From assembly GCA_017307955.1 (NCBI GenBank), contig JAFKFV010000025.1, forward strand, positions 1-64,000: 64,000 nucleotides of DNA, read 5' to 3'. Both the position numbers and the translations under genes were made by a program. Origin of the DNA: Allobosea sp. (GTDB lineage: Bacteria > Pseudomonadota > Alphaproteobacteria > Rhizobiales > Kaistiaceae). Below, piece after piece: positions 34,513 to 41,883 of the stretch. The notes under the pieces are model-generated. The model was not told where the DNA came from. It was given only the letters and a program-made list of their open reading frames with translations, and ran no database searches. The stretch's first letter is position 1, and every line of letters begins with the position of its first letter.

Positions 34513-34915
34513 GAGACGCTCGTCGCCGGCGCGCACTGTCGATGGGGCGCATGGAATTCCGGACCGCCGCGGTCGGTCGCGCAGGGCGACCCGGTCATGA
34601 CCGCATTGCGGCCATCGCCCTTGGCCTGGGCGCAATCCGAACCTTCATGGTGATTGGGGCGGTGATGGCGTTTCGTGGGGAGGCGGAGCCGGGCGGCCGG
34701 GATCCAGCGGGAGCGCTTCCAGAAAGCCCGGAAAGGCTTTGGCAGAGGCCGCTGCCGCCGGTCCGTTCGCCGAGCCCTGTGGCAACCCTTGCGCCCACCC
34801 TTGCGCCGGCGCAGCGCTTCGTGATACCGCACGGCACGTCCGACGGGCCGGCGCAGCCGCCCCTGCCGCAAGGCCGCGCTCGCGCGCTCGGACTGCGGCC
34901 CATGAGGCCCGCGAC
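34513..34915. other. Intergenic region upstream of tRNA-Ser
   Basis: About 400 bases between the IclR gene and the tRNA. I see no credible gene; frames here lack any family motif. It presumably holds the tRNA promoter. Confidence 0.5.
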
Positions 34916-35005
34916 GGAGGGGTGGCCGAGTGGTTGAAGGCGCACGCCTGGAAAGTGTGTATACGGGAAACCGTATCGCGGGTTCGAATCCCGCTCCCTC
35001 CGCCA
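34916..35005 (+). tRNA. tRNA-Ser (anticodon GGA)
   Basis: A complete class II tRNA. The acceptor GGAGGGG pairs with TCCCTCC, followed by discriminator G and an encoded CCA. The D-arm is GCCGAGTGGTTGAAGGC. The anticodon stem CACGC/GTGTG encloses the loop CTGGAAA with anticodon GGA at 34950-34952. The long variable arm is ATACGGGAAACCGTAT, and the T-arm is GCGGGTTCGAATCCCGC. tRNA-Ser 3' ends are frequent integration targets, and accessory genes begin right after this one. Confidence 0.97.
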
Positions 35006-35496
35006 CTCTAGACGCCGCAGCCTAGGCGTAATGCTCTGATAACACAGAGAGAAATGGCGGCGTCCTTTGGACGCTGGGATCTCTCGAAGACCGTGTGTGG
35101 GTCCGCCAGCCGCAGTCCGCCTCGGCTTGGAAGCGGATTGGGACGGCCTGGCGCGGTGCTCGTTCGTGCACGAGAATCTGCGACTTTCCGGTCCCACGAC
35201 GGCAGCTTCGTCAGCTTCACCAACGGCTAAGTCAGCGCTAGCGTTGCAGACCCGTCCGCGACAGCAAAGTCCCGGCCGGCAAGCCCCCTTGCTGCCGGCC
35301 GAGGCAGCAAGGGGCCGAACTCGTACAGGTTAAGTTGGGGCGGATCCGCAGCAGTGCAACTGCCGCGGCGAGGCCCGTCAACGACCGGCCAGTAGCTCGC
35401 CTGATCCATCAGTAGAAACGGGCTGAACGAGCGCCGGCGCCAACGGCAGCCCGCACCGCTTCAGGTTCTTGGCCATGCCTTGCGCCGGCGGCCTGG
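35006..35496. other. Non-coding stretch after tRNA-Ser
   Basis: About 490 bases without a recognised gene. There is no integrase, no copy of the tRNA 3' end and no insertion-sequence terminus that I can see. Confidence 0.45.
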
Positions 35497-36453
35497 CTAA
35501 AGTCCTTCGTAGACGAGACGTGTGAAGAACGCCGGGGAGATGACTGCCTTTCCCCATTTTACGTCATAGGCCTGTGTCGGACGAGCGGCGATGGCCTCAT
35601 CGACGGCGAGCCCCTGGCGCTTCAGCTTTGCGACGTTCTCCCTGATGCCCACGAGCATGTCGCGGTAGGCGATCAGGTCGCTCCTGCTGGCGACAGGGTT
35701 GCCATGGCCCGGAACGACGATGGTCGACTTGCCGGAGGCGGTCACATTGGCGGTGGCGGCTGCGATCATGCCGTCGATGCTGCCTCCCGTCGAATAGTCG
35801 ATGAACGGATAGAGCCCGTTCCAAAACGTATCGCCGCAGTGGAGGATATCGGCGCCGGCGAAGGTCACCGAGATGTCGCTGTCTGTATGAGCCGGCCCAT
35901 AGTGGCGCAGGATGATATCCTGGTCGTTCAGCCGGAGTTCGCGGCTGTCCGAGAAGACCACGGTCGGGATCGCCGCGAGCGGCGACGACGGGAAAGTGAA
36001 GTCCCAGTCCTCGACGCGCTGGACCGACAGCAAATGCTTCTGCGTGTTGGCGTGCGCCACGATCGAGGCGCCTTCGGCGCCGATCCACTCGTTGCCGTCG
36101 GAGTGATCGAAGTGCCAATGCGTGTTGATCAGCGTGGTGATCGGGTCGCGGCTCAGGGAATCGGCTGCCTTGATGATCTGCCGCTTCGTCCCTGTGATGC
36201 CGGCATCCACGAACACCTTGCCGTCCCGTCCGGTCGAGACGACGATGTTGCCGCCGGATCCCTCGAGGACGCTGATACCGCGCCTCAGTCTGTGGACGGT
36301 GATGCGCGCCCGCGCCGCATCGTCCCTGAAGCCGTCGACGATGTTGCGCGCCTCGGCAAAGGCCTCGGGCGGCGAGAGCCAGCCGCCGGTCGCGGCAAGA
36401 CCGCCGGCAGCGACGCAGCAAAGGCAGAATCGGCGGCGCGAGAGTGTGTTCAT
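35497..36453 (-). CDS. Exported MBL-fold metallo-hydrolase
   Basis: A 318-residue metallo-beta-lactamase-fold protein. The leader is MNTLSRRRFCLCCVAAGGLAATGGWL, a twin-arginine-like signal. The metal motif is H112-W-H-F-D116-H117 in NTHWHFDHSDGNEW; further ligands are His in HYGPAHTDSDISV, Asp/His in ILHCGDTFWNGLYPFID and VVPGHGNP. It is preceded by GGAG five bases before the ATG. It resembles periplasmic quinoprotein-relay and class-B3-like hydrolases, and substrate is unknown. It is divergent from the cobalt-enzyme operon and a TACCAAGGTA motif lies 125 bases upstream. Confidence 0.9.
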   Translation of the reverse strand: MNTLSRRRFCLCCVAAGGLAATGGWLSPPEAFAEARNIVDGFRDDAARARITVHRLRRGISVLEGSGGNIVVSTGRDGKVFVDAGITGTKRQIIKAADSLSRDPITTLINTHWHFDHSDGNEWIGAEGASIVAHANTQKHLLSVQRVEDWDFTFPSSPLAAIPTVVFSDSRELRLNDQDIILRHYGPAHTDSDISVTFAGADILHCGDTFWNGLYPFIDYSTGGSIDGMIAAATANVTASGKSTIVVPGHGNPVASRSDLIAYRDMLVGIRENVAKLKRQGLAVDEAIAARPTQAYDVKWGKAVISPAFFTRLVYEGL

Positions 36454-36577
36454 GGCTTCTCCAGACATCTTGGGGGCGACAGGGCTGCTTCTCGGCCGCC
36501 CTCGGGCGAGCCGGCACCTCGCCACGCTCCCGTAATCCGTCCTTGTCGGGTAGATAGCCTTCGGAATCGCCTGCCAA

Positions 36578-36587
36578 TACCTTGGTA
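36578..36587 (-). promoter_or_regulatory. TACCAAGGTA motif, copy 1 (MBL gene)
   Basis: The minus, or coding, strand reads TACCAAGGTA followed by TTGG. It is 125 bases upstream of the MBL-fold gene start. The same ten bases recur exactly at 42761, and single-mismatch copies lie at 36674, 41757 and 51055. Its arms TACC and GGTA are inverted repeats. Confidence 0.55.
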
Positions 36588-36673
36588 GTCGGCGGCTGCT
36601 CCACTAATCCGGAACATTACATCGCCGCGGCCGTGCACCTGCATGTGCATTCTGAAGCCGATCCGCGCCTACA

Positions 36674-36683
36674 CACCAAGGTA
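36674..36683 (+). promoter_or_regulatory. TACCAAGGTA motif, copy 2 (cobalt-enzyme operon)
   Basis: CACCAAGGTATT on the plus strand, 82 bases upstream of the first subunit gene. The 11 bases ACCAAGGTATT are the exact inverse of AATACCTTGGT at 36576-36586, so the divergent promoters carry a mirrored pair. Confidence 0.55.
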
Positions 36684-36765
36684 TTGCTTCGACGCAACAG
36701 GGTCTGCTTGCTGCCCCGGCCGTCTGACCTGCAGTCTTCGGTCGTGGAATCAAACGGAGGCCGCA

Positions 36766-37170
36766 GTGACGGACCATATCGATCAGGATCGTCCTGGAAG
36801 GGGCGACGGAGCAGCCGGCGATGCGCACCGCGCAAAACCGACTTCGAGCGCATTCGAGATCATCCTTCCCGCGCTCGGCGAAAGACCAGCCTTCGAGGTG
36901 GGCGAGGCGGTCTCGGTACGCGATCGCTCGCCGATCGGGCATTACCGGGTGCCGATCTATCTCCGTGGCCATGTCGGGACGGTCGTGCGCATCATCGAGC
37001 CGGTGCTGGTGGACAACGAAGCGGAGGGCTATGGGCGAAACGCCGGCAGCCGCCTTCACTACTACCGCGTCGCCTTCCCGCTCACCGAGCTGTGGTCGCG
37101 CTATGAAGGCGCCCCGGGCGACGAGCTCCATGTCGAGATCTTCGAGACCTGGCTGGAGCGCGCGCAATGA
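36766..37170 (+). CDS. Thiocyanate hydrolase alpha-like / nitrile hydratase beta C-terminal-half subunit
   Basis: A 134-residue protein matching only the C-terminal SH3-like half of the nitrile hydratase beta chain. Landmarks are FEVGEAVSVRDRSPIGHYRVPIYLRGHVGTVVRI, then LHYYRVAFPLTELW and DELHVEIFETWLERA. In thiocyanate hydrolase the same half is a separate alpha subunit. The start is GTG at 36766 with GGAGG five bases before; an ATG further upstream lacks a ribosome site. It overlaps the cobalt-subunit gene by four bases. The N-terminal 30 residues are low-complexity and not conserved. Confidence 0.85.
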   Translation: MTDHIDQDRPGRGDGAAGDAHRAKPTSSAFEIILPALGERPAFEVGEAVSVRDRSPIGHYRVPIYLRGHVGTVVRIIEPVLVDNEAEGYGRNAGSRLHYYRVAFPLTELWSRYEGAPGDELHVEIFETWLERAQ

Positions 37171-37817
37171 CCAGCGTCCACACCGACCATCACGATCACG
37201 ATCACGACCACGCCGCGATCGAGCAGGTCGACCGCCCCGGCTATTACGAAGTGATGGAGACGGCGATCCGCGAATTGCTGATCGCCAAGGGGCTCATCTC
37301 TGCCGGCGACATCCGCCACCAGATCGAGGTGCTGGATTCGCGTAGTCCTGCGCTGGGCGCCGCGGTGGTGGCGCGCGCCTGGACCGATCCAGACTTCAAG
37401 CGGCGACTTCTCGCCGACGGACGCAAGGGATGCGAGGAACTCGGCATCAGCTTTTATGACGACACGCAGCTGATCGTGCTCGAGAATACCTCCGAGGTGC
37501 ACAATCTGATCGTCTGCACGCTGTGCTCCTGCTATCCGCGGCCGGTGCTGGGGCTGCCCCCGGACTGGTACAAGCTGAAGCCCTACCGTGCGCGGGCCGT
37601 CAGCGAACCGCGCAAGGTTCTCGCCGAGTTCGGCACCCATCTCCCCGACGATGTCGAGATCCGCGTCAGCGATTCGACCGCGGCCGTGCGCTACCTCGTG
37701 CTGCCGCTGCGTCCGGAGGGAACGGACGACTGGTCGCCAGACGAACTCGCCGCGATCGTCACGCGCGACGCCATGATCGGCGTCATTCCGGTCACCATCG
37801 GTGGGGAGGCGGCGTGA
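37167..37817 (+). CDS. Cobalt-binding catalytic subunit: thiocyanate hydrolase gamma-like / nitrile hydratase alpha
   Basis: A 216-residue subunit that binds non-corrin cobalt in the claw motif V-C117-T-L-C120-S-C122. The Thr after the first Cys is the cobalt-type signature. The next residues are Y-P-R125-P, where nitrile hydratases have Trp; thiocyanate hydrolase gamma carries Arg there (Arg136 as I recall), which helps hold the anionic substrate. The His/Asp-rich N-terminus (HTDHHDHDHDH) also resembles that gamma subunit. Later conserved parts are EPRKVLAEFGTHLPDDVEIRVSDS, RPEGTDDWSPDELAAIVTRDAMIGV. Two cysteines should be oxidised post-translationally. Expected reaction: SCN- to COS and ammonia, or nitrile to amide. 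Confidence 0.9.
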   Translation: MTSVHTDHHDHDHDHAAIEQVDRPGYYEVMETAIRELLIAKGLISAGDIRHQIEVLDSRSPALGAAVVARAWTDPDFKRRLLADGRKGCEELGISFYDDTQLIVLENTSEVHNLIVCTLCSCYPRPVLGLPPDWYKLKPYRARAVSEPRKVLAEFGTHLPDDVEIRVSDSTAAVRYLVLPLRPEGTDDWSPDELAAIVTRDAMIGVIPVTIGGEAA

Positions 37818-38158
37818 TGGCCACGCAGGATTTCGTCAGCCGGCTGCCGAACGACATCGGCGGCTTCGAGGCCGGATCGGTCGCGAGGGTCGAGCATGTT
37901 CTCGAGCCCTGGGAGAAGCGCTGCCACGCCCTCGCGGATGTGCTCGACTTCAAGAAGATCATCAACACCGAGGAAAAGCGAAAGGGCGTCGAGGCGCTTG
38001 GCGAGACGCTGATCGGCAAGCTCCCCTACTATGAGCGCTGGATCGTCGCATTCGCGAACATCCTCTTCACCAAGGAACTTCTCTCGCCGACCGAGCTGGC
38101 GGAGAAGATGGCGGAGGTCGAGGCCCGGTTCCCGGTCGAGAGCGGCCAAGGCGGGTGA
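37817..38158 (+). CDS. Thiocyanate hydrolase beta-like / nitrile hydratase beta N-terminal-half subunit
   Basis: A 113-residue helical protein equal to the N-terminal half of nitrile hydratase beta. It has LPNDIGGFEAG (compare the HDxGG start of beta chains), LEPWEKRCHALADVL, a basic NTEEKRKGVEAL and the typical LPYYERWIVAFANILFTKELL. The EEKRK stretch aligns with the EERRR region of thiocyanate hydrolase beta, which supplies substrate-pocket arginines. A nitrile hydratase activator of the same fold is the alternative, but activators lack the DIGG start. Its ATG overlaps the previous stop by one base (TGATG). Confidence 0.78.
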   Translation: MATQDFVSRLPNDIGGFEAGSVARVEHVLEPWEKRCHALADVLDFKKIINTEEKRKGVEALGETLIGKLPYYERWIVAFANILFTKELLSPTELAEKMAEVEARFPVESGQGG

Positions 38159-38159
38159 C

Positions 38160-38858
38160 ATGGCCCCGTCGACCTGCTTCCACGAGGCCGATCCGTCGGC
38201 CGACCTGAAGAGGCGTGCGCTGGCCGAGGGTCTGGGCACGGCGCTGCTGATGATGGCGGCGGGCGGCGGCGGGCTCGCCGCCGCGCATGCCTGGCCGGAG
38301 CCCGGCCTGGCGCTGCCGGTGACCGCGGTTTCGATCGCGGCGGCGCTCGTGGGGCTGATCGTGGCGTTCGGCCCTGTGTCCGGCGGCCATTTCAATCCGC
38401 TGATCACCGTCCTCCAATGGCTCGCCGGCGAGCGGTCGTTGCGCTGCATGTTGGTCTATGTCGCCGCGCAGGTCGCAGGCGGCCTCGCCGGCGGGCTGCT
38501 TGCCGCGCAGCTCTGGGGCGCACCGCTCGGCATGGGGCGTCCGGTCGGGTGGCACGGCTTTCCCAGCGAGGCTGTCGCCAGCGGCGGGCTGATGCTGGTC
38601 GTGTTCGGCTGCAGCCGTGGCGGCAGCGCGAAGGCGGGCCCGTTCGCCGTCGGCGCGTGGCTGATCGCCGCGATCCTGGCGACGCCGACGACATCCTATG
38701 CCAATCCGGCTGTCGTGCTGGGCGCGCTGGTCACGGCAGGGCCCGTCTCGCTGGCGCCACAGACCGGACCGGTGTTCGTCCTCGCGGAATTCACAGGCGC
38801 CCTGGTCGCGCTCGCGCTGATCGCACTGGTCTTTCCGCGGAAACCTCCCGGCGCCTGA
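38160..38858 (+). CDS. Aquaporin/MIP-family channel
   Basis: A 232-residue membrane channel with six helices and two half-helix pore loops. The second pore motif is a standard NPA (N182, TTSYANPAVVLGALVT), and the first is NPL (N79, VSGGHFNPLITVLQWL) rather than NPA. It starts two bases after the beta-like subunit gene and so belongs to the same operon. It could pass a small neutral solute such as ammonia, urea, a nitrile/amide or COS. A role tied to the hydrolase is inferred from position. Confidence 0.85.
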   Translation: MAPSTCFHEADPSADLKRRALAEGLGTALLMMAAGGGGLAAAHAWPEPGLALPVTAVSIAAALVGLIVAFGPVSGGHFNPLITVLQWLAGERSLRCMLVYVAAQVAGGLAGGLLAAQLWGAPLGMGRPVGWHGFPSEAVASGGLMLVVFGCSRGGSAKAGPFAVGAWLIAAILATPTTSYANPAVVLGALVTAGPVSLAPQTGPVFVLAEFTGALVALALIALVFPRKPPGA

Positions 38859-38948
38859 CGCCACCGGCTCGGGCAGCGCCGGCGTGAGCCAATCTCCCAC
38901 AAAGGGAAGGCACTCCCGCCGACCCAATTATCGAAAGGATGACAGACG

Positions 38949-39293
38949 ATGCACATGATGGACTGGAATGGTTATCGCAATCAGGTGCTCGCCGGCGTCG
39001 GCGGCATCGGCAAGATCACGCCCGATACGACGCGCGGCTATGCGCTTCTCGGCGGTGCCGGCGAGAAGACCGGGCATCTCGATGCCAAGACGCGCGAACT
39101 GATCGCGCTCGCATGCGCGGTCACCTTGCGCTGCGACGGCTGTATCACGGTGCACTCGAAGGCGGCGTCGGACAAAGGCGCCACCAAGGAGGAGATCGCC
39201 GAGGCGCTCGGCGTGGCGATCAGCCTGAATGCCGGTGCCGCGCTCGTCTATTCGACGCGCGCGATGGATGCCTTCGACGCCCTTGAGCGCTGA
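38949..39293 (+). CDS. AhpD-like carboxymuconolactone decarboxylase-family protein
   Basis: A 114-residue all-helical CMD protein. The redox motif E50-...-C62-D-G-C65-x3-H69 (KTRELIALACAVTLRCDGCITVHSK) is that of AhpD-type peroxidases/disulfide reductases. No leader is seen. The start is ATG at 38949, after AAAGGATGACAGACG. In this operon it may handle oxidative chemistry around the cysteine sulfenic/sulfinic ligands of the cobalt enzyme, which is speculation. Confidence 0.88.
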   Translation: MHMMDWNGYRNQVLAGVGGIGKITPDTTRGYALLGGAGEKTGHLDAKTRELIALACAVTLRCDGCITVHSKAASDKGATKEEIAEALGVAISLNAGAALVYSTRAMDAFDALER

Positions 39294-39359
39294 GCAATCC
39301 CTGCCCCCCCTCCCATCCCCTGGAGCCAGCCGGATCTGACGGCTGCGGAGAAACCCGAA

Positions 39360-40037
39360 ATGCACATCGAACCTGGACTGGTATCGGAATCGAAGCTCTG
39401 GCTGGGCTATGTCACGGCAGCCGGCGCCGGCACCTATGCAATCAAGCTCTCCCTCGAGGCAATACGGGAGCGCGGCCCGCTCTCCCTCGTCATGCGCACG
39501 GGACTCGCGGCCGCCCTCGTGTTCTGCTTCTTCGAGGTGCTTCCACACTATCCCGTCGGCGTGTCCGAGGTGCATCTCATCCTGGGAACGACGCTGTTCC
39601 TGTTGCTAGGGGCGGCGCCGGCGAGCCTCGGCCTCGCGCTCGGACTGCTGGTGCAGGGCCTCTTCTTCGCGCCGTTCGATCTCCCGCAATTCAGCATGAA
39701 CGTCACCACCCTTCTGGTGCCGCTCTTCGCCATCCAGGCGATCGCGGCGAGGGTGATCAGGCCCGACACCGCCTATGTCGACCTCACCTACCGGCAGGCG
39801 CTCGCCCTTTCGACGACCTATCAGGCCGGGATCGTCGCCTGGGTGGCGTTCTGGGCCCTGTACGGAAATGGCGTCACCGTCACCAACATCGCCTCGATCG
39901 CATCATTCGGCGGGGCCTATCTGCTGGTCATCGTCGTCGAGCCGCTGGCCGACCTGGCGGTGCTCGCGATCGCCAAGGTGCTCCATCCCGCGAAGGACAG
40001 CCGGCTCCTGGCGCGGCGGCTCTATCACCCGGCCTGA
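39360..40037 (+). CDS. CbiM-type energy-coupling-factor cobalt/nickel permease
   Basis: A 225-residue membrane protein with about six to seven helices, starting MHIEPGLVSE. The N-terminal Met-His is the known metal-binding end of CbiM/NikM, and His72 (VSEVHLILGTTLFLLLGAAPASLGLALGLLVQGLFF) matches their second ligand region. Only the substrate-binding S-like component is present: no CbiN, CbiQ or CbiO follows. Cobalt supply for the three-subunit enzyme is the obvious role. It is the last gene of the cluster. Confidence 0.85.
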   Translation: MHIEPGLVSESKLWLGYVTAAGAGTYAIKLSLEAIRERGPLSLVMRTGLAAALVFCFFEVLPHYPVGVSEVHLILGTTLFLLLGAAPASLGLALGLLVQGLFFAPFDLPQFSMNVTTLLVPLFAIQAIAARVIRPDTAYVDLTYRQALALSTTYQAGIVAWVAFWALYGNGVTVTNIASIASFGGAYLLVIVVEPLADLAVLAIAKVLHPAKDSRLLARRLYHPA

Positions 40038-40491
40038 CCGCAACAAGTGCCGGCGCGGCGCCGGCTTGCAGCAATTGCGCTCCATCGAACCGTCCGGCCT
40101 GCCGGGCGGTTCCGTTTGCATGACGAGGAGGCGGAAGCTCCGCTACGGCGGTCGGTCAACCGGCCGGATCCAGGGACAGGATCATCACCTCCTGACGTCA
40201 TCTCGAGACGAGCTCCGGTCGCCGCGCCGACATGAAGCCCCGCACCGCCTCCTGCCCGTCGGCATCGGCGGCGCAGTCACCGGTTCGCGTCCGGGGCTTT
40301 GGCCCGCAGTTCCGGCCGCTTCGGTTGGGAATCCCCGTCCCTGGGCATGCAGCCCGGCCGGGCGGTGTCGAAACCCCGGGGCTCAGAGTGGCAATCAGGT
40401 GGCGATGCGACCGCCGCCAGATGCGTCGAGCCCGCGACGCCAAGCGCCGCGGGCTCTGGATGACATGTCTGTGGGGCGCGGAGAGGATTGG
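40038..40491. other. Intergenic region, possible gene remnant
   Basis: About 450 bases without an intact gene. On the minus strand at 40198-40270 a short frame ends DADGQEAVRGFMSARRPEL, which resembles the tail of enoyl-CoA hydratases. It is too short to be sure. Confidence 0.3.
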
Positions 40492-41211
40492 TCAGGAGAG
40501 GACGATGTTGTCGAGGTCGATCGACACCACCAGCGGTTCGGCCAGCGATTGGCCTTCCGGCGTCCGGGGAAAGATCCGCCGGCGCGTCGGGAACTTGATG
40601 CCGGACACGTCAATATAGTCGGAGATGTAGTGGGCGCCGGGCGTGCCGCCGGTGATCGCCACGTCATAGTCGTGGCGTCGCAGAAGGCCGTCTTCCCCCA
40701 CATGGAGTGTCTGCTCCGCGCTGTGGGTGGCGATATCCGCGGGGAAACGGACCCGCAACCGACGCCATGTCTCGCCCTTCTCTCGCCAGGGCTCGATCTC
40801 CCAGGCCTCGACGCCAGGCCTCGCCATCAGGAAGGGCGTGTTCAGGTACGTCCACATCGCATAGCCGGCGAAATAGGCGAGCTGCGGATCGGTCCAGGGC
40901 GTTTCGAGAGAGTGCCCGGCAAAGGAGGCGCGGGGATCGGTCAGGCTCTCGATCAGGGCCCCATCCGAACCGAGGATGGCAACCCTGTCTGGCACGAAGA
41001 CTGAAAGTCGCCGGGGATCGCCGAAGGGATGGTGCGACGCCCGTCCGGTGCGAAGCTCGACCGTCACCGTTGTATCGTCGAGCAGACCGGCCTTTCCCTT
41101 GAGGCCCCAGAGCGCACCGCCCTGGATGAGATGGGCATCGACCCTGGCAAAGCTCTGCCATCGAGTGAGGCCGCCATGGGCCTCGAGGATTGTTTCGAGC
41201 AAGGCATCCAT
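40492..41211 (-). CDS. Conserved hypothetical protein (beta-rich)
   Basis: A 239-residue protein I do not recognise by family. It begins MDALLETILEAHGGLTRWQSF, a start shared with many uncharacterised proteins of about this length in proteobacteria. Alternating beta strands follow (DAHLIQGGALWGLKGKAG, VTVELRTGRASHHPF, TLHVGEDGLLRRHDYDV), with an ending that resembles lipid- or ligand-binding barrels such as LolA/LppX (GTPGAHYISDYIDVSGIKFPTRRRIF). No signal peptide is visible. Neighbours give no clear role. Confidence 0.75.
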   Translation of the reverse strand: MDALLETILEAHGGLTRWQSFARVDAHLIQGGALWGLKGKAGLLDDTTVTVELRTGRASHHPFGDPRRLSVFVPDRVAILGSDGALIESLTDPRASFAGHSLETPWTDPQLAYFAGYAMWTYLNTPFLMARPGVEAWEIEPWREKGETWRRLRVRFPADIATHSAEQTLHVGEDGLLRRHDYDVAITGGTPGAHYISDYIDVSGIKFPTRRRIFPRTPEGQSLAEPLVVSIDLDNIVLS

Positions 41212-41354
41212 CGGAGCCTCCTGCTGGTGGTGGGCATGGACGGCGCCTTCGCCCGGACATCCGCCGCGTCGTGGGGTAGCGAACGGCCCTCACGGCGGAT
41301 CCGCGATTGGAGGCGCTGCGGGCGGCACCGGGCGACCCACAGCGCTCGGCGATC

Positions 41355-41624
41355 TCAGTCGACGTCGATGTCGGCCTGGTCGGCCGGATGGGGATCGAAG
41401 GCCGCGATGCCCTTGGTGCCGCTGAAGCTGACGCCGATGCGCTGGCCCGGCACAATGCCATAGAGCGCCGAGGCATTCTCGAACGTGAAGGTCTGGCCCG
41501 ACTGCAGCGACAGCGTGCGCTCGGGAAGGCTCACCGACTGCACGATGCCGTCGACCTCTTCGGCAGAGGCGAAATTCGGGCTGAGCAGGAAGCCGGCGGT
41601 GGCGGCAAGGATAACCATCTTCAT
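41355..41624 (-). CDS. Exported DUF1344 small protein
   Basis: An 89-residue secreted protein. The leader MKMVILAATAGFLLSPNFASA is followed by EEVDGIVQSVSLPERTLSLQSGQTFTF, a DUF1344 beta fold common in rhizobia. The ATG at 41624 has GGAG upstream; a longer reading adds no domain. A TACCAAAGTA motif lies 133 bases before it. Function unknown. Confidence 0.82.
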   Translation of the reverse strand: MKMVILAATAGFLLSPNFASAEEVDGIVQSVSLPERTLSLQSGQTFTFENASALYGIVPGQRIGVSFSGTKGIAAFDPHPADQADIDVD

Positions 41625-41756
41625 GTTGCAATCTCCATCTCGTTGATCGAACCAGTACAGGATCGTCCGTTCGATGTGATCAATCATAACTGTCAAATAC
41701 AGGCGATATACTGATCTTCATTATGCGCTACATGTATGGTTTTATTATATTGACGA

Positions 41757-41766
41757 TACTTTGGTA
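41757..41766 (-). promoter_or_regulatory. TACCAAGGTA motif, copy 3 (DUF1344 gene)
   Basis: The coding strand reads TACCAAAGTA, one mismatch from copies 1 and 4. It lies in an AT-rich promoter region 133 bases before the gene. Orientation relative to the gene is the same as in the other copies. Confidence 0.45.
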
Positions 41767-41883
41767 GGTGCCGGCGCGGGTGAGCAGGAATCGTGCGGCC
41801 GGCTTGTCGCAGTCGGTCAGGTTGGGCGGGGAGCTGGCGCGTCGCGGCAGACAGACGTCCGAGACGCGCCAGCAGCTCTCGGG

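Noticed and set aside
37182..37214. Short repeat of CACGATCACGATCAC type as a DNA repeat or CRISPR-like element
   Set aside because: It is the coding sequence of the His/Asp-rich N-terminus of the cobalt subunit. No CRISPR array is visible anywhere in the window.
37817..38158. Reading the third cobalt-enzyme gene as a nitrile hydratase activator
   Set aside because: Activators share the fold but lack the N-terminal DxGG-type start; with the beta C-half encoded separately, a structural beta-N subunit fits better. Not fully excluded.
40198..40290. Minus-strand frame ending DADGQEAVRGFMSARRPEL as an enoyl-CoA hydratase remnant
   Set aside because: Only about 20 residues resemble the family tail and no core motif is present nearby.
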